A stretch of DNA of 13,069 nt from JBDUDK01 sp040002995 (GTDB lineage: Bacteria; Actinomycetota; Acidimicrobiia; Acidimicrobiales; Ilumatobacteraceae), in NCBI GenBank assembly GCA_040002995.1, contig JBDUDK010000080.1, forward strand, positions 1 to 13,069, written 5' to 3'. This document shows positions 1 to 6,936 of the stretch, one piece after another. The notes under the pieces were generated by a model. The model had not been told where the DNA came from, ran no database searches, and saw only the letters and a list, made by a program, of their open reading frames with translations. How positions within the stretch are numbered: position 1 is the stretch's first letter; each line of letters opens with the position of its first letter. A program made the translations under genes and the position numbers.

Positions 1-608
1 GCGGAGACGTGGCCGGCGAATACGGCCGTGCTGAGCGCCCCAGGGATCGCGCTGCCTCGATACCAGAATGCCTCCTGCCAGACCGGGTCGTTGGCAGGGC
101 CCATCGGCGCGTCCATCACCTTCGCCGACGTCATCCCCACTCCCACCACGGGGGCATCGACGCCGAGCGACGGAATGTCCAGCTCCAATGGCACGGCCAC
201 CGGCCCGGCCCGCAAGCTGAGATCTCCGGCGGTGAGCGCCGCCGGAACGGCCAGTGTCGCGACGGTGGTGGGCGGCGCGGGAACGTCCACGGCCACGCCG
301 AGGCCTCCGGTGGTGAGCTCCGCCGGAACGGCCAGGGGCGCGACGGTGGTGGGCGGCGCGGGAACGTCCACGGCCGCGCCGAGCGGGGGCCGGTCGGCTC
401 GTGGGGCCGTCGACGCTGCTGGAGTGAGCGCGAGGGAGGTCTTCGCTCGGTCAGCGACCCCACAGTCCGCCAAGAACGCCGTCAGGATCAGCAAGATCGT
501 GAGACGGCTCCCGCGCCCGGCAGCGGCAGGACGTGCTTCTAGGTAGACCGGACGCCGCCGCCCACCTCGACCGCTCCCCGCCGACGCCAGCGGCCGCCGT
601 GACGCCAT
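1..608 (-). CDS. Sortase (class E/F-like), C-terminus cut by the window edge
   Basis: This is a membrane-anchored transpeptidase that would cleave a sorting signal and attach the protein to the cell wall. Only the first 202 residues are in the window. I see an Arg-rich N-terminus, a hydrophobic segment at about 36-48, and a Pro/Ala/Thr linker at about 60-130 containing a 27-residue tandem repeat. The sortase core then begins with LDIPSLGVDAPVV (about 143-155), FWYRGSAIPG (181-190) and AVFAGH, whose His200 matches the catalytic His of sortases. The catalytic Cys and Arg lie beyond position 1 and cannot be checked. I chose ATG 606-608 because the frame is closed by a stop at 621-623 and an AAGG (614-617) sits 5 nt upstream. 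It follows the DUF3494 gene by 7 nt, so the two are almost certainly co-transcribed and that protein is the likely substrate. The family call is strong and the subclass is uncertain. Confidence 0.87.
   Translation of the reverse strand, partial: MASRRPLASAGSGRGGRRRPVYLEARPAAAGRGSRLTILLILTAFLADCGVADRAKTSLALTPAASTAPRADRPPLGAAVDVPAPPTTVAPLAVPAELTTGGLGVAVDVPAPPTTVATLAVPAALTAGDLSLRAGPVAVPLELDIPSLGVDAPVVGVGMTSAKVMDAPMGPANDPVWQEAFWYRGSAIPGALSTAVFAGHVS
224..385 (-). repeat. Two-copy 81-bp tandem repeat inside the sortase linker
   Basis: Two adjacent units, about 224-304 and 305-385, match at most positions with an offset of exactly 81 bp. Both contain GCCGGAACGGCCAG and GGCGGCGCGGGAACGTCCAC. The period is 27 codons, so the frame is kept. 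Each copy encodes a VDVPAPPTTVA-type segment followed by an LAVPAxLT segment. The repeat lies between the transmembrane segment and the catalytic domain. Confidence 0.85.
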
Positions 609-615
609 AGACGCC

Positions 616-1569
616 TTACTTTAGCGCTGCCCCGCGAGAGTGCACTCGGCGGTACAGGACCACGCCTAGCGTCCCGGTCCCGCCCAACAAGCTGGCGAAC
701 AGCACCGGCAGCCAAGGGAAATCTCCACTCCGCAAGGGCGGTCCGCCGGTCTTAGGCGGCCCAACGACGCCGGAAACCGTCGTGGCAGTCGCGGCAGGGG
801 CTGTTGTGGTAGTCGTGACGGGAGCGGCCGTCCCGCAGGTCGTCGTGTTGGTGAAGGTGTCGGTGTCCAACGTCACCGCCCCATTGCGGGCGAGGGCACG
901 GCCGTGGACGGTCACGCCGCTGCCGACGGTGATCGAGGTCAGGGCCAGGATGTTTCCGGCAAAGACCGACCCGCTACCCAGCGTGGCGGAGCTACCGACC
1001 TGCCAGAACACGTTGCTGCACAGGGCGCCGTTGATCACCGTCACCGTGCTGCCCGACGCGGTGATAAGCGTCGAGTCGGTCTGGAAGACGAAGACCGAGT
1101 TTGCGTCGCCCGCCCCGTCGAGAATCAGTGGTCCCGTGAGCATCAGTGCGCCCTTGCTGGGCCCGGCGTATACGCCCCCCTGCAGCGTGAGGTTGCCAAG
1201 ATCGGCGGTCGTGGTGGCGGTGACCGACCGGCCGGCGGCATCCACATACGCGGCGGTCAGGTCCGATTGGGCCTGCGCCGCGGCCGCATTGGCAATGTCC
1301 TGTGTTCCCGGAGGAACCACCAGCCCGGGTGGGAAACCTGTGACCGATGTCCCCGGCGAGAGCCCGAGACTGCCGTTGAGGGTGCTGGGACCCGTGTTGG
1401 TGACCGTTGAGCCTGCCAGGACGGCGTAGTTGGCCGAGGTCCCCAGCGGAACGGTCGGCACAATGGCCGCGTTCGCGGTATTTCCAACCATGAGCAAGAC
1501 CGCCGCCGCCATCGTGAACGCGATCAGAACTGCGCTCCTCCGGCCGGCCACCGCCATGTGAGTAGCCAT
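616..1569 (-). CDS. Secreted DUF3494 (ice-binding-like) protein with a cell-wall sorting signal
   Basis: This is an extracellular beta-solenoid protein of the DUF3494 family, whose studied members bind ice and whose other members probably act as surface adhesins. It has 317 residues. The signal peptide is residues 1-34, with a hydrophobic core at 13-29 and likely cleavage after ANA. The DUF3494 domain is about 40-243 and shows PLGTSANYAVLAGSTVTNTG at the start, SVFVFQTDSTL in the middle and TVHGRALARNGAVTLDTDTF at the end. A Thr/Ala/Pro linker (244-270) leads to PPKTG (271-275), a hydrophobic span (286-306) and an Arg-Arg tail, which is a complete sortase signal except that Pro replaces the usual Leu. 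GAGGT (1574-1578) lies 4 nt before the chosen ATG. A second ATG at codon 5 is possible. It is the first gene of a pair with the sortase. Whether it binds ice cannot be told from sequence. Confidence 0.9.
   Translation of the reverse strand: MATHMAVAGRRSAVLIAFTMAAAVLLMVGNTANAAIVPTVPLGTSANYAVLAGSTVTNTGPSTLNGSLGLSPGTSVTGFPPGLVVPPGTQDIANAAAAQAQSDLTAAYVDAAGRSVTATTTADLGNLTLQGGVYAGPSKGALMLTGPLILDGAGDANSVFVFQTDSTLITASGSTVTVINGALCSNVFWQVGSSATLGSGSVFAGNILALTSITVGSGVTVHGRALARNGAVTLDTDTFTNTTTCGTAAPVTTTTTAPAATATTVSGVVGPPKTGGPPLRSGDFPWLPVLFASLLGGTGTLGVVLYRRVHSRGAALK
745..759 (-). other. PPKTG sortase recognition motif
   Basis: These codons encode Pro-Pro-Lys-Thr-Gly (residues 271-275 of the DUF3494 protein), followed after 10 residues by a hydrophobic span and a basic tail. 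This is the normal layout of an LPXTG-type signal, with Pro at the first position. The adjacent sortase is the obvious enzyme for it. Confidence 0.75.
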
Positions 1570-1599
1570 AGAAACCTCGCTTAAAACACGTGTCGAGCG

Positions 1600-1620
1600 C
1601 TACCCGTGGTGGATGGGTAG
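1600..1620. promoter_or_regulatory. Inverted repeat CTACCC-N9-GGGTAG upstream of the surface operon
   Basis: This is a perfect 6-bp inverted repeat with a 9-nt spacer, beginning 31 nt before the DUF3494 start codon. It could be an operator or a hairpin in the 5' leader. A CACGTG palindrome (1587-1592) lies between it and the ribosome binding site. No function can be assigned from sequence alone, and short perfect repeats arise by chance. Confidence 0.35.
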
Positions 1621-1956
1621 GAGCAACGCCGCGCACCAGCGCTGGTCGAGGTTCTATCATCTCACCGACCCCTTCGCTGACGCCGCTATGTCAACTCCGT
1701 GGAGCAGGCGCGGCGTCGCCTTGCAACGCTCGACGGCGATGTTCGCGCCCGGTGCGCCGGCCGCCATCAAACGTGAGGAACTGCTCGACCTGCTCGAGGC
1801 GGCGATGACCTCCTCGGTGGTCTGCTGGAGCGTCGGCCACACGAACAGGTGTGTCGGCTGTAACAGGCGGTGAAGATGAGCGCCCAACACAACCGCCGCC
1901 CCTCCCGTCGGCGACGAGTCCCGATCGACCGAAGTTAAGAGTCGGCATCGCGCTCC

Positions 1957-1976
1957 GAGCGAGCGAGCGAGCGAGC
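1957..1976. repeat. (GAGC)5 microsatellite
   Basis: Five perfect copies of the tetranucleotide GAGC lie in the intergenic stretch. No supported reading frame crosses it, so it is unlikely to be a phase-variable coding switch. It could vary in length between strains. Confidence 0.9.
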
Positions 1977-2112
1977 ACCCGCAATAGTCCGCCCGATCCG
2001 GCGTCCGTCGATTGGCGACGTCGCCTCTTCGGCGACAGTTCACCTCTCGTTCGGTTTGCACTTTCGCCGTTGGCGTATCGGGATTCTTCGGCCCGGTTGG
2101 GCCCAAACCTCG

Positions 2113-2262
2113 ATGATGCGCGCGGCTCGGTCATCCGGACCGAGTGTTTTGACCGCGTTTGTTACTGTCGTCTTCTTGTGTGCGGGCACTGTGGTGACGG
2201 CCGCCGCGCTGCGGCGATCGCTAAATCGTTGTTGGCGCCGCCGCAGTGGGCGTAGCCGATGA
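2113..2262 (+). CDS. Possible small single-span membrane protein (49 aa)
   Basis: I recognise no family. The frame from ATG 2113 encodes a short polar N-terminus, a hydrophobic stretch at about 11-33 (SVLTAFVTVVFLCAGTVVTA), and a basic tail rich in Arg. That is a plausible single membrane span with a cytoplasmic C-terminus by the positive-inside rule. Its stop codon overlaps the start of the next gene as ATGA (2259-2262), the arrangement used repeatedly later in this window, and this is the main support for it. The next codon, 2116, is also ATG. The frame extends upstream to a TTG at 2056. No clear Shine-Dalgarno sequence precedes 2113, so translation is unproven. The alternative is a chance open frame. 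Confidence 0.42.
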   Translation: MMRAARSSGPSVLTAFVTVVFLCAGTVVTAAALRRSLNRCWRRRSGRSR

Positions 2263-3728
2263 AGATCCTGGTGATGGGGGCGACCGGGTACATCGGTGGA
2301 CGTCTGGTGCCTCGCCTGGTCGAAGGCGGCCATGAGGTCCGCTGCCTGACGCGGCGGCCCGAGAAGCTCTGTGGCGTGGTGTGGGCCGACGCGGTCGAGA
2401 TCGTGGCCGGCGATGTGCTCGACCGCTCAAGCCTTGATGCGGCCATGGCTGACATCGAAGTCGTCTACTACTTGGTGCACTCGATCGGCAGCGGCTCGAG
2501 CTTCGAGGAATCGGATCGTAGGGCCGCCCGCAACACCGCCGATGCGGCCACCGCGGCCGGCGCCGGGCGCATCGTCTACCTCGGCGGGCTAGTACCACCG
2601 GGCCGGGTGGTGTCGCAGCACTTGGCGTCGCGGGCCGAGGTGGGCCAGATCTTCCTCGACGGGCCGGTTCCGGCGGTCGTGCTTCAAGCTGGGGTGATCA
2701 TCGGGAGCGGGTCGGCGTCGTTCGAGATGCTTCGCTACTTGACCGAGCGGCTCCCGGTGATGGTCACTCCGAAGTGGGTGCGCTCACGGGTGCAGGCGAT
2801 CGCCGTGCGCGATGTTCTCTCCTACCTTGTCGCTTCACTCGATCTAACGGCGGGCATCAATCGACGCTTTGACATCGGCGGGCCTGACGTTTTGACCTAC
2901 CGGGAGATAATGCAGCGTTACGCCAAAGTGGCTGGGCTCAGACGTCGGGTGATCATCGCCGTGCCCGTGCTCTCGCCGTGGCTGTCGAGCCAATGGGTCA
3001 ACGTGATCACTCCTGTGCCGAAGGCCATCGCCCAACCGCTCATAGAGTCGCTGCGCAACAGTGTCGTCGCACGGGAACACGACATCGACGCGCTGATCCC
3101 GCTCGAGTTGTGCGGATTCGACGAGGCCGTGCGGCTCGCGCTCGGACGTACCCATCAAGCTGACGTGTCGACACGGTGGTCGGGGGCTTCGTGGCCGGGG
3201 GCGCCGAGCGATCCGATGCCGACCGACCCCGACTGGAGCGGCGGCACCCTGTACCGAGACGAACGAACCGCGCCGGTGGACGCCACAGCCGGCGCCATGT
3301 GGCAGGCGCTGGAGGGGATTGGCGGCGAGCGAGGCTGGTACTCGTTCCGTCTGGCGTGGGCGGTTCGCGGCCTGCTTGATCGTCTCGTCGGTGGTGTCGG
3401 GCTTCGCCGAGGCCGCCGCGACCCAAACCACCTCATCGTCGGCGACGTTGTCGACTTCTGGCGCGTCGAGGCCCTCGATCGGCCTACCTTCTTGCGGTTG
3501 CGCGCCGAGATGAAGCTCCCCGGCGACGCGTGGCTCGAGTTCTCGATCACCGACGACGACGGCCACGTCGCGCTGCATCAACGGGCCTTGTTCATCCCCC
3601 ACGGACTTGCTGGACAGCTGTACTGGTGGGCGGTGCGCCCGTTCCACAACATCGTGTTCGGCTCGATGATCGCCAACCTCGCGGCCGCCGCCCGCACCCA
3701 AGCGAGTCCCGCGGTTCCCTCTCGGTAG
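2259..3728 (+). CDS. NAD(P)-binding epimerase-like protein fused to DUF2867
   Basis: This is a 489-residue two-domain protein. Residues 1 to about 290 form an atypical short-chain dehydrogenase/NmrA-like Rossmann domain, with the dinucleotide motif GATGYIG at 7-13 and YYLVHSIGSG at about 70-79. The C-terminal part (about 325-480) matches DUF2867, with RGWYSFRLAW, DVVDFWRVE, LRLRAEMKLPGDAWLEF and RPFHNIVF recognisable. The substrate is unknown. The fusion is common in bacteria, often annotated as an SDR family oxidoreductase with DUF2867. The DUF2867 half is related in shape to lipid-binding SRPBCC proteins, but that gives no substrate. The start ATG overlaps the possible small membrane gene by 4 nt and has only a weak ribosome site. 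It is 106 nt from the photolyase and probably co-transcribed with it. Confidence 0.85.
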   Translation: MKILVMGATGYIGGRLVPRLVEGGHEVRCLTRRPEKLCGVVWADAVEIVAGDVLDRSSLDAAMADIEVVYYLVHSIGSGSSFEESDRRAARNTADAATAAGAGRIVYLGGLVPPGRVVSQHLASRAEVGQIFLDGPVPAVVLQAGVIIGSGSASFEMLRYLTERLPVMVTPKWVRSRVQAIAVRDVLSYLVASLDLTAGINRRFDIGGPDVLTYREIMQRYAKVAGLRRRVIIAVPVLSPWLSSQWVNVITPVPKAIAQPLIESLRNSVVAREHDIDALIPLELCGFDEAVRLALGRTHQADVSTRWSGASWPGAPSDPMPTDPDWSGGTLYRDERTAPVDATAGAMWQALEGIGGERGWYSFRLAWAVRGLLDRLVGGVGLRRGRRDPNHLIVGDVVDFWRVEALDRPTFLRLRAEMKLPGDAWLEFSITDDDGHVALHQRALFIPHGLAGQLYWWAVRPFHNIVFGSMIANLAAAARTQASPAVPSR

Positions 3729-3834
3729 TCTCGCTCGGCGACGGGTCACCGACTCAGGAGTCCGCTCAGAGCCGGTTCAGGCGGCGCTCGCAACGGGTTG
3801 GGTCGATCAGTTGTCGACTCGGCAGGATGGGACG

Positions 3835-5196
3835 ATGTCGACGTCGGTGATGTGGTTTCGTCGCGATCTACGGCTGGATGATCACCCCGCGTTGACGGCA
3901 GCGGCGACCAGCGGCGCCGTTGTGCCTCTCTATGTCATCGACCCGCAGCTGTGGGCCACCGCCGGCGCGCCCCGCCGCGCCTTTCTCGTCGCTGCGCTGC
4001 GGTCGCTTGATGCCTCGTTGGACGCCACACTGGTGGTCTGTCACGGCGACCCCCGAGAGGTCGTACCAGCGGTGGCCGTCGCGGCAGACGCCAACGATGT
4101 CTACATCACGGCCGATCACGCACCAGCGGGTCGCCGCCGTGACCGGGCCGTGGACGAGCGTCTCGCCGCTGTCCGTCGCCGCCTAGTGCGTGTCGGCTCG
4201 AACTACACCGTCACGCCGGGCACCACCAGCAACGGAGCCGGTAAGCCCTACGGCGTGTTCACGCCGTTCTTTCGTACGTGGCGAGGCGGCTGGCAGGCGC
4301 CGCGCTCGACACAGGCGGTCAACTGGCGCGGGCGAGGCGACCTCGCCGACCTCAACAACGATTTCGTGCCGAGCGTCCCACCGGTTTCGCTCTCGCTCCC
4401 ATTCCCCGGCGAAGCCGCGGCGTTCGATCGTCTTGTTCGCTTCTGCGTCGATGATCTGGCTGCCTATCCGACGGCTCGAGACGAGCTCGGTCACGACGGC
4501 ACCAGTCGGCTGTCGGCCGCGCTCAGATTCGGGCTGCTGCACCCGCGCACGGTGCTCGCGCACGCCGTCCAGCAAGTGCCAGACAGTGGCGTGTTCCAGA
4601 GCGAAATCGCGTGGCGCGAGTTCTTCGCCGATGTGCTCTTCCACCAGCCGGACACGGCGTGGAAGAACCTGCGGACCAAGATGGACACACTGGTGTGCGA
4701 CACCGATGCTCGAGCCCGCGGTCGGTTCGAACGGTGGTGCGCCGGTCAAACCGGATACCCCATCGTCGATGCCGGCATGCGCCAGTTGCTCGCCGCGGGG
4801 TGGATGCACAACCGAGCACGCATGATCACCGCCAGCTTCCTCGTCAAGGACCTTCATCTCCCGTGGCAGTGGGGCGCGCGCCACTTCCTCGCCCACCTGG
4901 TGGACGGTGACGTGGCCTCGAACAGCCACGGATGGCAATGGGTGGCCGGCACCGGCACCGATGCCGCGCCCTTCTTCCGTATTTTCAACCCGGTGACGCA
5001 AGGCGAGCGGTTCGATCCAGACGGCATCTACGTGCGTACGTTCGTCCCCGAGGTCGCCGACGTCGCGGACCGCCACATCCATGCGCCATGGCGCGCCGAG
5101 CGCCCGCCATCGCGATATCCAGCACCGATCGTGGATCACGCGCGGGAGCGAACCGACGCGCTGAGCCGCTACGCGGCCGTAACTGCTACCCGCTGA
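3835..5196 (+). CDS. phr: Deoxyribodipyrimidine photolyase, class I
   Basis: This flavoenzyme uses blue/near-UV light to split cyclobutane pyrimidine dimers in DNA. It has 453 residues, normal for class I. The N-terminal antenna domain starts with MWFRRDLRLDDHPAL (6-20). The FAD domain shows TSRLSAALRFGLLHPRTV (223-240), EIAWREFF (257-264), RWCAGQTGYPIVDAGMRQL (300-318), WMHNRARM (323-330) and NSHGWQWVAGTGTDAAPFF (363-381). By eye, Trp301, Trp344 or 346, and Trp367 fit the electron-transfer triad of E. coli PhrB. The start ATG 3835 is set by AGGA (3824-3827) 7 nt upstream. An in-frame TTG at 3811 is less likely. The antenna chromophore cannot be decided. The 3729-3834 gap shows no strong promoter, so it may share a transcript with the epimerase-DUF2867 gene. 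A cryptochrome role is possible but less likely. Confidence 0.95.
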   Translation: MSTSVMWFRRDLRLDDHPALTAAATSGAVVPLYVIDPQLWATAGAPRRAFLVAALRSLDASLDATLVVCHGDPREVVPAVAVAADANDVYITADHAPAGRRRDRAVDERLAAVRRRLVRVGSNYTVTPGTTSNGAGKPYGVFTPFFRTWRGGWQAPRSTQAVNWRGRGDLADLNNDFVPSVPPVSLSLPFPGEAAAFDRLVRFCVDDLAAYPTARDELGHDGTSRLSAALRFGLLHPRTVLAHAVQQVPDSGVFQSEIAWREFFADVLFHQPDTAWKNLRTKMDTLVCDTDARARGRFERWCAGQTGYPIVDAGMRQLLAAGWMHNRARMITASFLVKDLHLPWQWGARHFLAHLVDGDVASNSHGWQWVAGTGTDAAPFFRIFNPVTQGERFDPDGIYVRTFVPEVADVADRHIHAPWRAERPPSRYPAPIVDHARERTDALSRYAAVTATR

Positions 5197-5437
5197 TTCC
5201 GGCCGCCCGTTGGCCCAGCAGCGCGACATCACGACCCGCGCTGTTGGCGACGGTCGGCGGACGGTCATACGGGTCGGCCATCGAGGAGCGTTTGCTGTTT
5301 CGTTCAGGCGGTCAGGTCGGGGCCGGCCTGTTATGCCCACCACTGCAACGGTGAGTCGGCGTCGGTGGTTCGATCGCGACACGGCGTCAGCGAGCTTGCT
5401 TGGGCGCGACGGACGATCGGCGCATCAGGGTGGCTAC

Positions 5438-5468
5438 TTGCGCGCTCCCGATCATTTAGCACTAAACT
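5438..5468 (+). promoter_or_regulatory. Candidate promoter of the lipid-modification operon
   Basis: TTGCGC (5438-5443) and TAAACT (5463-5468) are spaced by 19 bp and sit 33 nt before the SRPBCC start codon. The -10-like box fits TANNNT. A 19-bp spacer is longer than the sigma-70 optimum and is typical of promoters controlled by MerR-family proteins. The -35 match is poor, so this is a candidate only. Confidence 0.35.
5455..5466. promoter_or_regulatory. Palindrome TTTAG-CA-CTAAA, candidate operator
   Basis: This is a perfect 5-bp inverted repeat with a 2-nt spacer, in the only AT-rich patch between photolyase and the operon. It overlaps the -10-like hexamer, where a dark-state repressor of the CarH type would block RNA polymerase. 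I saw no second copy ahead of the photolyase or the epimerase gene. Binding by the downstream B12 regulator is an inference. Confidence 0.4.
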
Positions 5469-5500
5469 AGCCATCCTTGCTCAACACACGAGGGAACCCA

Positions 5501-5944
5501 ATGGCTAGTTACCGCACAGAGATAGTCGCCACCACGAACGCCGGCGAGGCGTTCGCCTACTTGAGTCGCTTCGATAGTGCGGCCGAGTGGGATCCGGGGG
5601 TGGTCTCGGCGACGATGCTTACGCCCGAGCCGGCGAGGCTCGGGTCGCGCTTCCGGCTTCATGCGCGATTTGCCGGGCGCACGACTCCGCTTGAGTACGA
5701 GATTGTTGAGTTCGATCCCGACCGGCGCGTTGTGCTGCGTGCGGAGAACGCTTTCATCCGCTCGACCGATACGATCACGTTCGCTGCCGAGGGGTCGGGC
5801 GCACGGGTCATTTACGACGCGCTGCTCGAACCCAAGCGAGCTTCGTGGCTGTTCGAACCGATTCTCCGCCGCAGCTTCCGTCGCATCGGGGACCGGGCAG
5901 CGGACGGGTTGACTCGCGTGTTGACGAGTGCGACGTCGACATGA
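5501..5944 (+). CDS. SRPBCC-family protein (polyketide cyclase/lipid-binding fold)
   Basis: This is a 147-residue small protein with the helix-grip fold pattern. MASYRTEIVATTNAGEAFAYLSRFDSAAEWDPGV fits the first strand and the helix with the Trp-Asp-Pro-Gly motif common in SRPBCC proteins, and LEYEIVEFDPDRRVVLRAEN fits the central sheet. A Trp/Phe-rich C-terminal helix starts at about 115. Such proteins bind hydrophobic ligands, and no catalytic residue can be named. Start ATG 5501 is chosen because GAGGGA (5490-5495) lies 5 nt upstream. An in-frame TTG at 5477 lacks such a site. It is the first gene of the operon and its stop overlaps the dehydrogenase start (ATGA, 5941-5944). Given its neighbours, it may hold or present a lipid or lipid-derived intermediate, which is inference. 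Confidence 0.85.
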   Translation: MASYRTEIVATTNAGEAFAYLSRFDSAAEWDPGVVSATMLTPEPARLGSRFRLHARFAGRTTPLEYEIVEFDPDRRVVLRAENAFIRSTDTITFAAEGSGARVIYDALLEPKRASWLFEPILRRSFRRIGDRAADGLTRVLTSATST

Positions 5945-6936
5945 CCATCGCCGACAGGGCGCGCGGGCTGGCCGACGCCGTGCTCGAAGTCACCGTCGTC
6001 GGCAGCTTTAGCCGACTCGGCTTTGCGGCACGCCGCGCGCTGTTCTCTTGGGATGCGGCACCACCGATCGATCTGCGTGGGCACGTTTCTCTCGTCACCG
6101 GGGCCACGGGCGGTCTCGGATTCAGCGCGGCTCGGATGCTCGCCGCGCTCGGCAGCGAAGTCTGGATTGTCGGCCGCGACCCGGCCCGAATAAGCGCCGC
6201 ACGTGAGGGCCTTCTCGTCGCCGTGCCGAATGCCCGCATTAATTCGGCGATCGCTGATCTTGCCAATCTCCATGACGTGCGCCGGTGTGCGACCGAGGTC
6301 TTGAACAGTTCCACTCGCCTAGACGTGCTGATTCACAACGCCGGCGCGCTGACGCACGAACTGAGTCGCACCCCCGACGGCCTCGAGCTCACCGCTCAGG
6401 TGCACGTCGTCGCGCCGTTCCTCCTTACTACTCAGCTGCTGCCCCTTCTGCGGTCGACCACTGGGGCACGCGTCGTCTCGGTGTCCTCGGGCGGGATGTA
6501 CACGCGGCGTCTCGACATCGACGAGCTCGACACGCCGCCGACACCTTTCAACGGCGTTCGCGCGTACGCGAACGCAAAGCGAGCACAGATTGTGTTGAAC
6601 GAACGCTGGTCTCATCATCCCCTCGGCGCCGGTATCACTTTTCTCGCGATGCACCCTGGGTGGGCCGCAACTGACGGGATCCGAACTGCACTGCCCGGTT
6701 TTCATCGGCTCATGGGTCCGTTGTTGCGCAGCGCCGACGAAGGTGCCGACACGATGGTGTGGCTCGCGGGCGCACCGGCTGCGCTTCTCCCGAACGGCTC
6801 GTTTTGGCTCGATCGCCGGTCTCGCCGGACGAGCCCGCTGCCCTGGACGCGGACATCAGACGTCACGGCCGAGCGTCTGTGGGAGTGGTGTGAACAACGC
6901 GCGGGAACCCGCTCACAGACGGACGCGGCACGATGA
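5941..6936 (+). CDS. Short-chain dehydrogenase/reductase (DHRS12-like)
   Basis: This is an NAD(P)-dependent oxidoreductase of 331 residues. An N-terminal extension of about 45 residues (with SFSRLGFAARRALFSW) precedes the Rossmann core, as in DHRS12-type proteins. The cofactor motif TGATGGLG is at 53-60 and HNAG at 132-135. The catalytic Ser is at 182-183 (VSVSSGG), and YANAK at 209-213 gives Tyr and Lys. PGW follows at 239-241. All catalytic residues are present. The substrate is unknown. A dehydrogenase of this type accompanies the FAD protein, DUF1365 and Cfa genes in the Rhodobacter singlet-oxygen regulon, as I recall it. The ATG at 5941 overlaps the SRPBCC stop and the TGA at 6934-6936 overlaps the next start. 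An upstream in-frame start at 5845 would overlap the SRPBCC gene by 100 nt and is unlikely. Confidence 0.92.
   Translation: MTIADRARGLADAVLEVTVVGSFSRLGFAARRALFSWDAAPPIDLRGHVSLVTGATGGLGFSAARMLAALGSEVWIVGRDPARISAAREGLLVAVPNARINSAIADLANLHDVRRCATEVLNSSTRLDVLIHNAGALTHELSRTPDGLELTAQVHVVAPFLLTTQLLPLLRSTTGARVVSVSSGGMYTRRLDIDELDTPPTPFNGVRAYANAKRAQIVLNERWSHHPLGAGITFLAMHPGWAATDGIRTALPGFHRLMGPLLRSADEGADTMVWLAGAPAALLPNGSFWLDRRSRRTSPLPWTRTSDVTAERLWEWCEQRAGTRSQTDAAR

Larger units (their letters stand above)
1570..2112. other. Intergenic stretch, no supported gene
   Basis: This 543-nt stretch separates the divergent surface operon (minus) and light-stress genes (plus), so it must hold the promoters for both. 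Several short frames are open on both strands, but their translations are rich in Arg, Ser and Pro and match no family I know. One plus-strand stretch (about 1735-1820) reads like an ordinary helical peptide, with PAAIKREELLDLLEAAM, and could be the remnant of a lost gene. There is no RNA gene that I can recognise. It contains the 1600-1620 inverted repeat and the GAGC repeat at 1957-1976. Confidence 0.6.
5197..5500. other. Gap between photolyase and lipid operon, regulatory at its right end
   Basis: The first 240 nt are GC-rich and hold only short open frames with no recognisable protein. The last 50 nt are markedly richer in A/T (around 5451-5475) and contain a palindrome, a -10-like hexamer and the ribosome site of the SRPBCC gene. 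I see no convincing terminator hairpin after the photolyase stop, so read-through is possible. Confidence 0.6.

Noticed and set aside
28..546. Open frames on the plus strand of 170-180 codons at the left edge
   Set aside because: They are the antisense of the sortase gene, which shows clear family motifs on the minus strand. The plus-strand translations are low-complexity and match nothing.
992..1660. 222-codon open frame on the minus strand overlapping the DUF3494 gene
   Set aside because: It is a different frame of the same strand, rich in Arg and Gly, with no recognisable domain. The DUF3494 frame has a signal peptide, a domain and a sorting signal.
1657..2134. Two overlapping minus-strand frames of about 148 codons in the intergenic stretch
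   Set aside because: Their translations are Ser/Arg-rich, cross the GAGC microsatellite, lack ribosome sites and match no family I know.
4183..5382. 399-codon open frame antisense to the photolyase
   Set aside because: Its length is explained by high GC content. The translation is Arg-rich with no family features, while the plus strand encodes an intact photolyase.
5210..5470. 86-codon plus-strand frame after the photolyase
   Set aside because: There is no ribosome site, no recognisable domain and an Arg-rich composition. It ends within the candidate promoter and looks like a chance frame.
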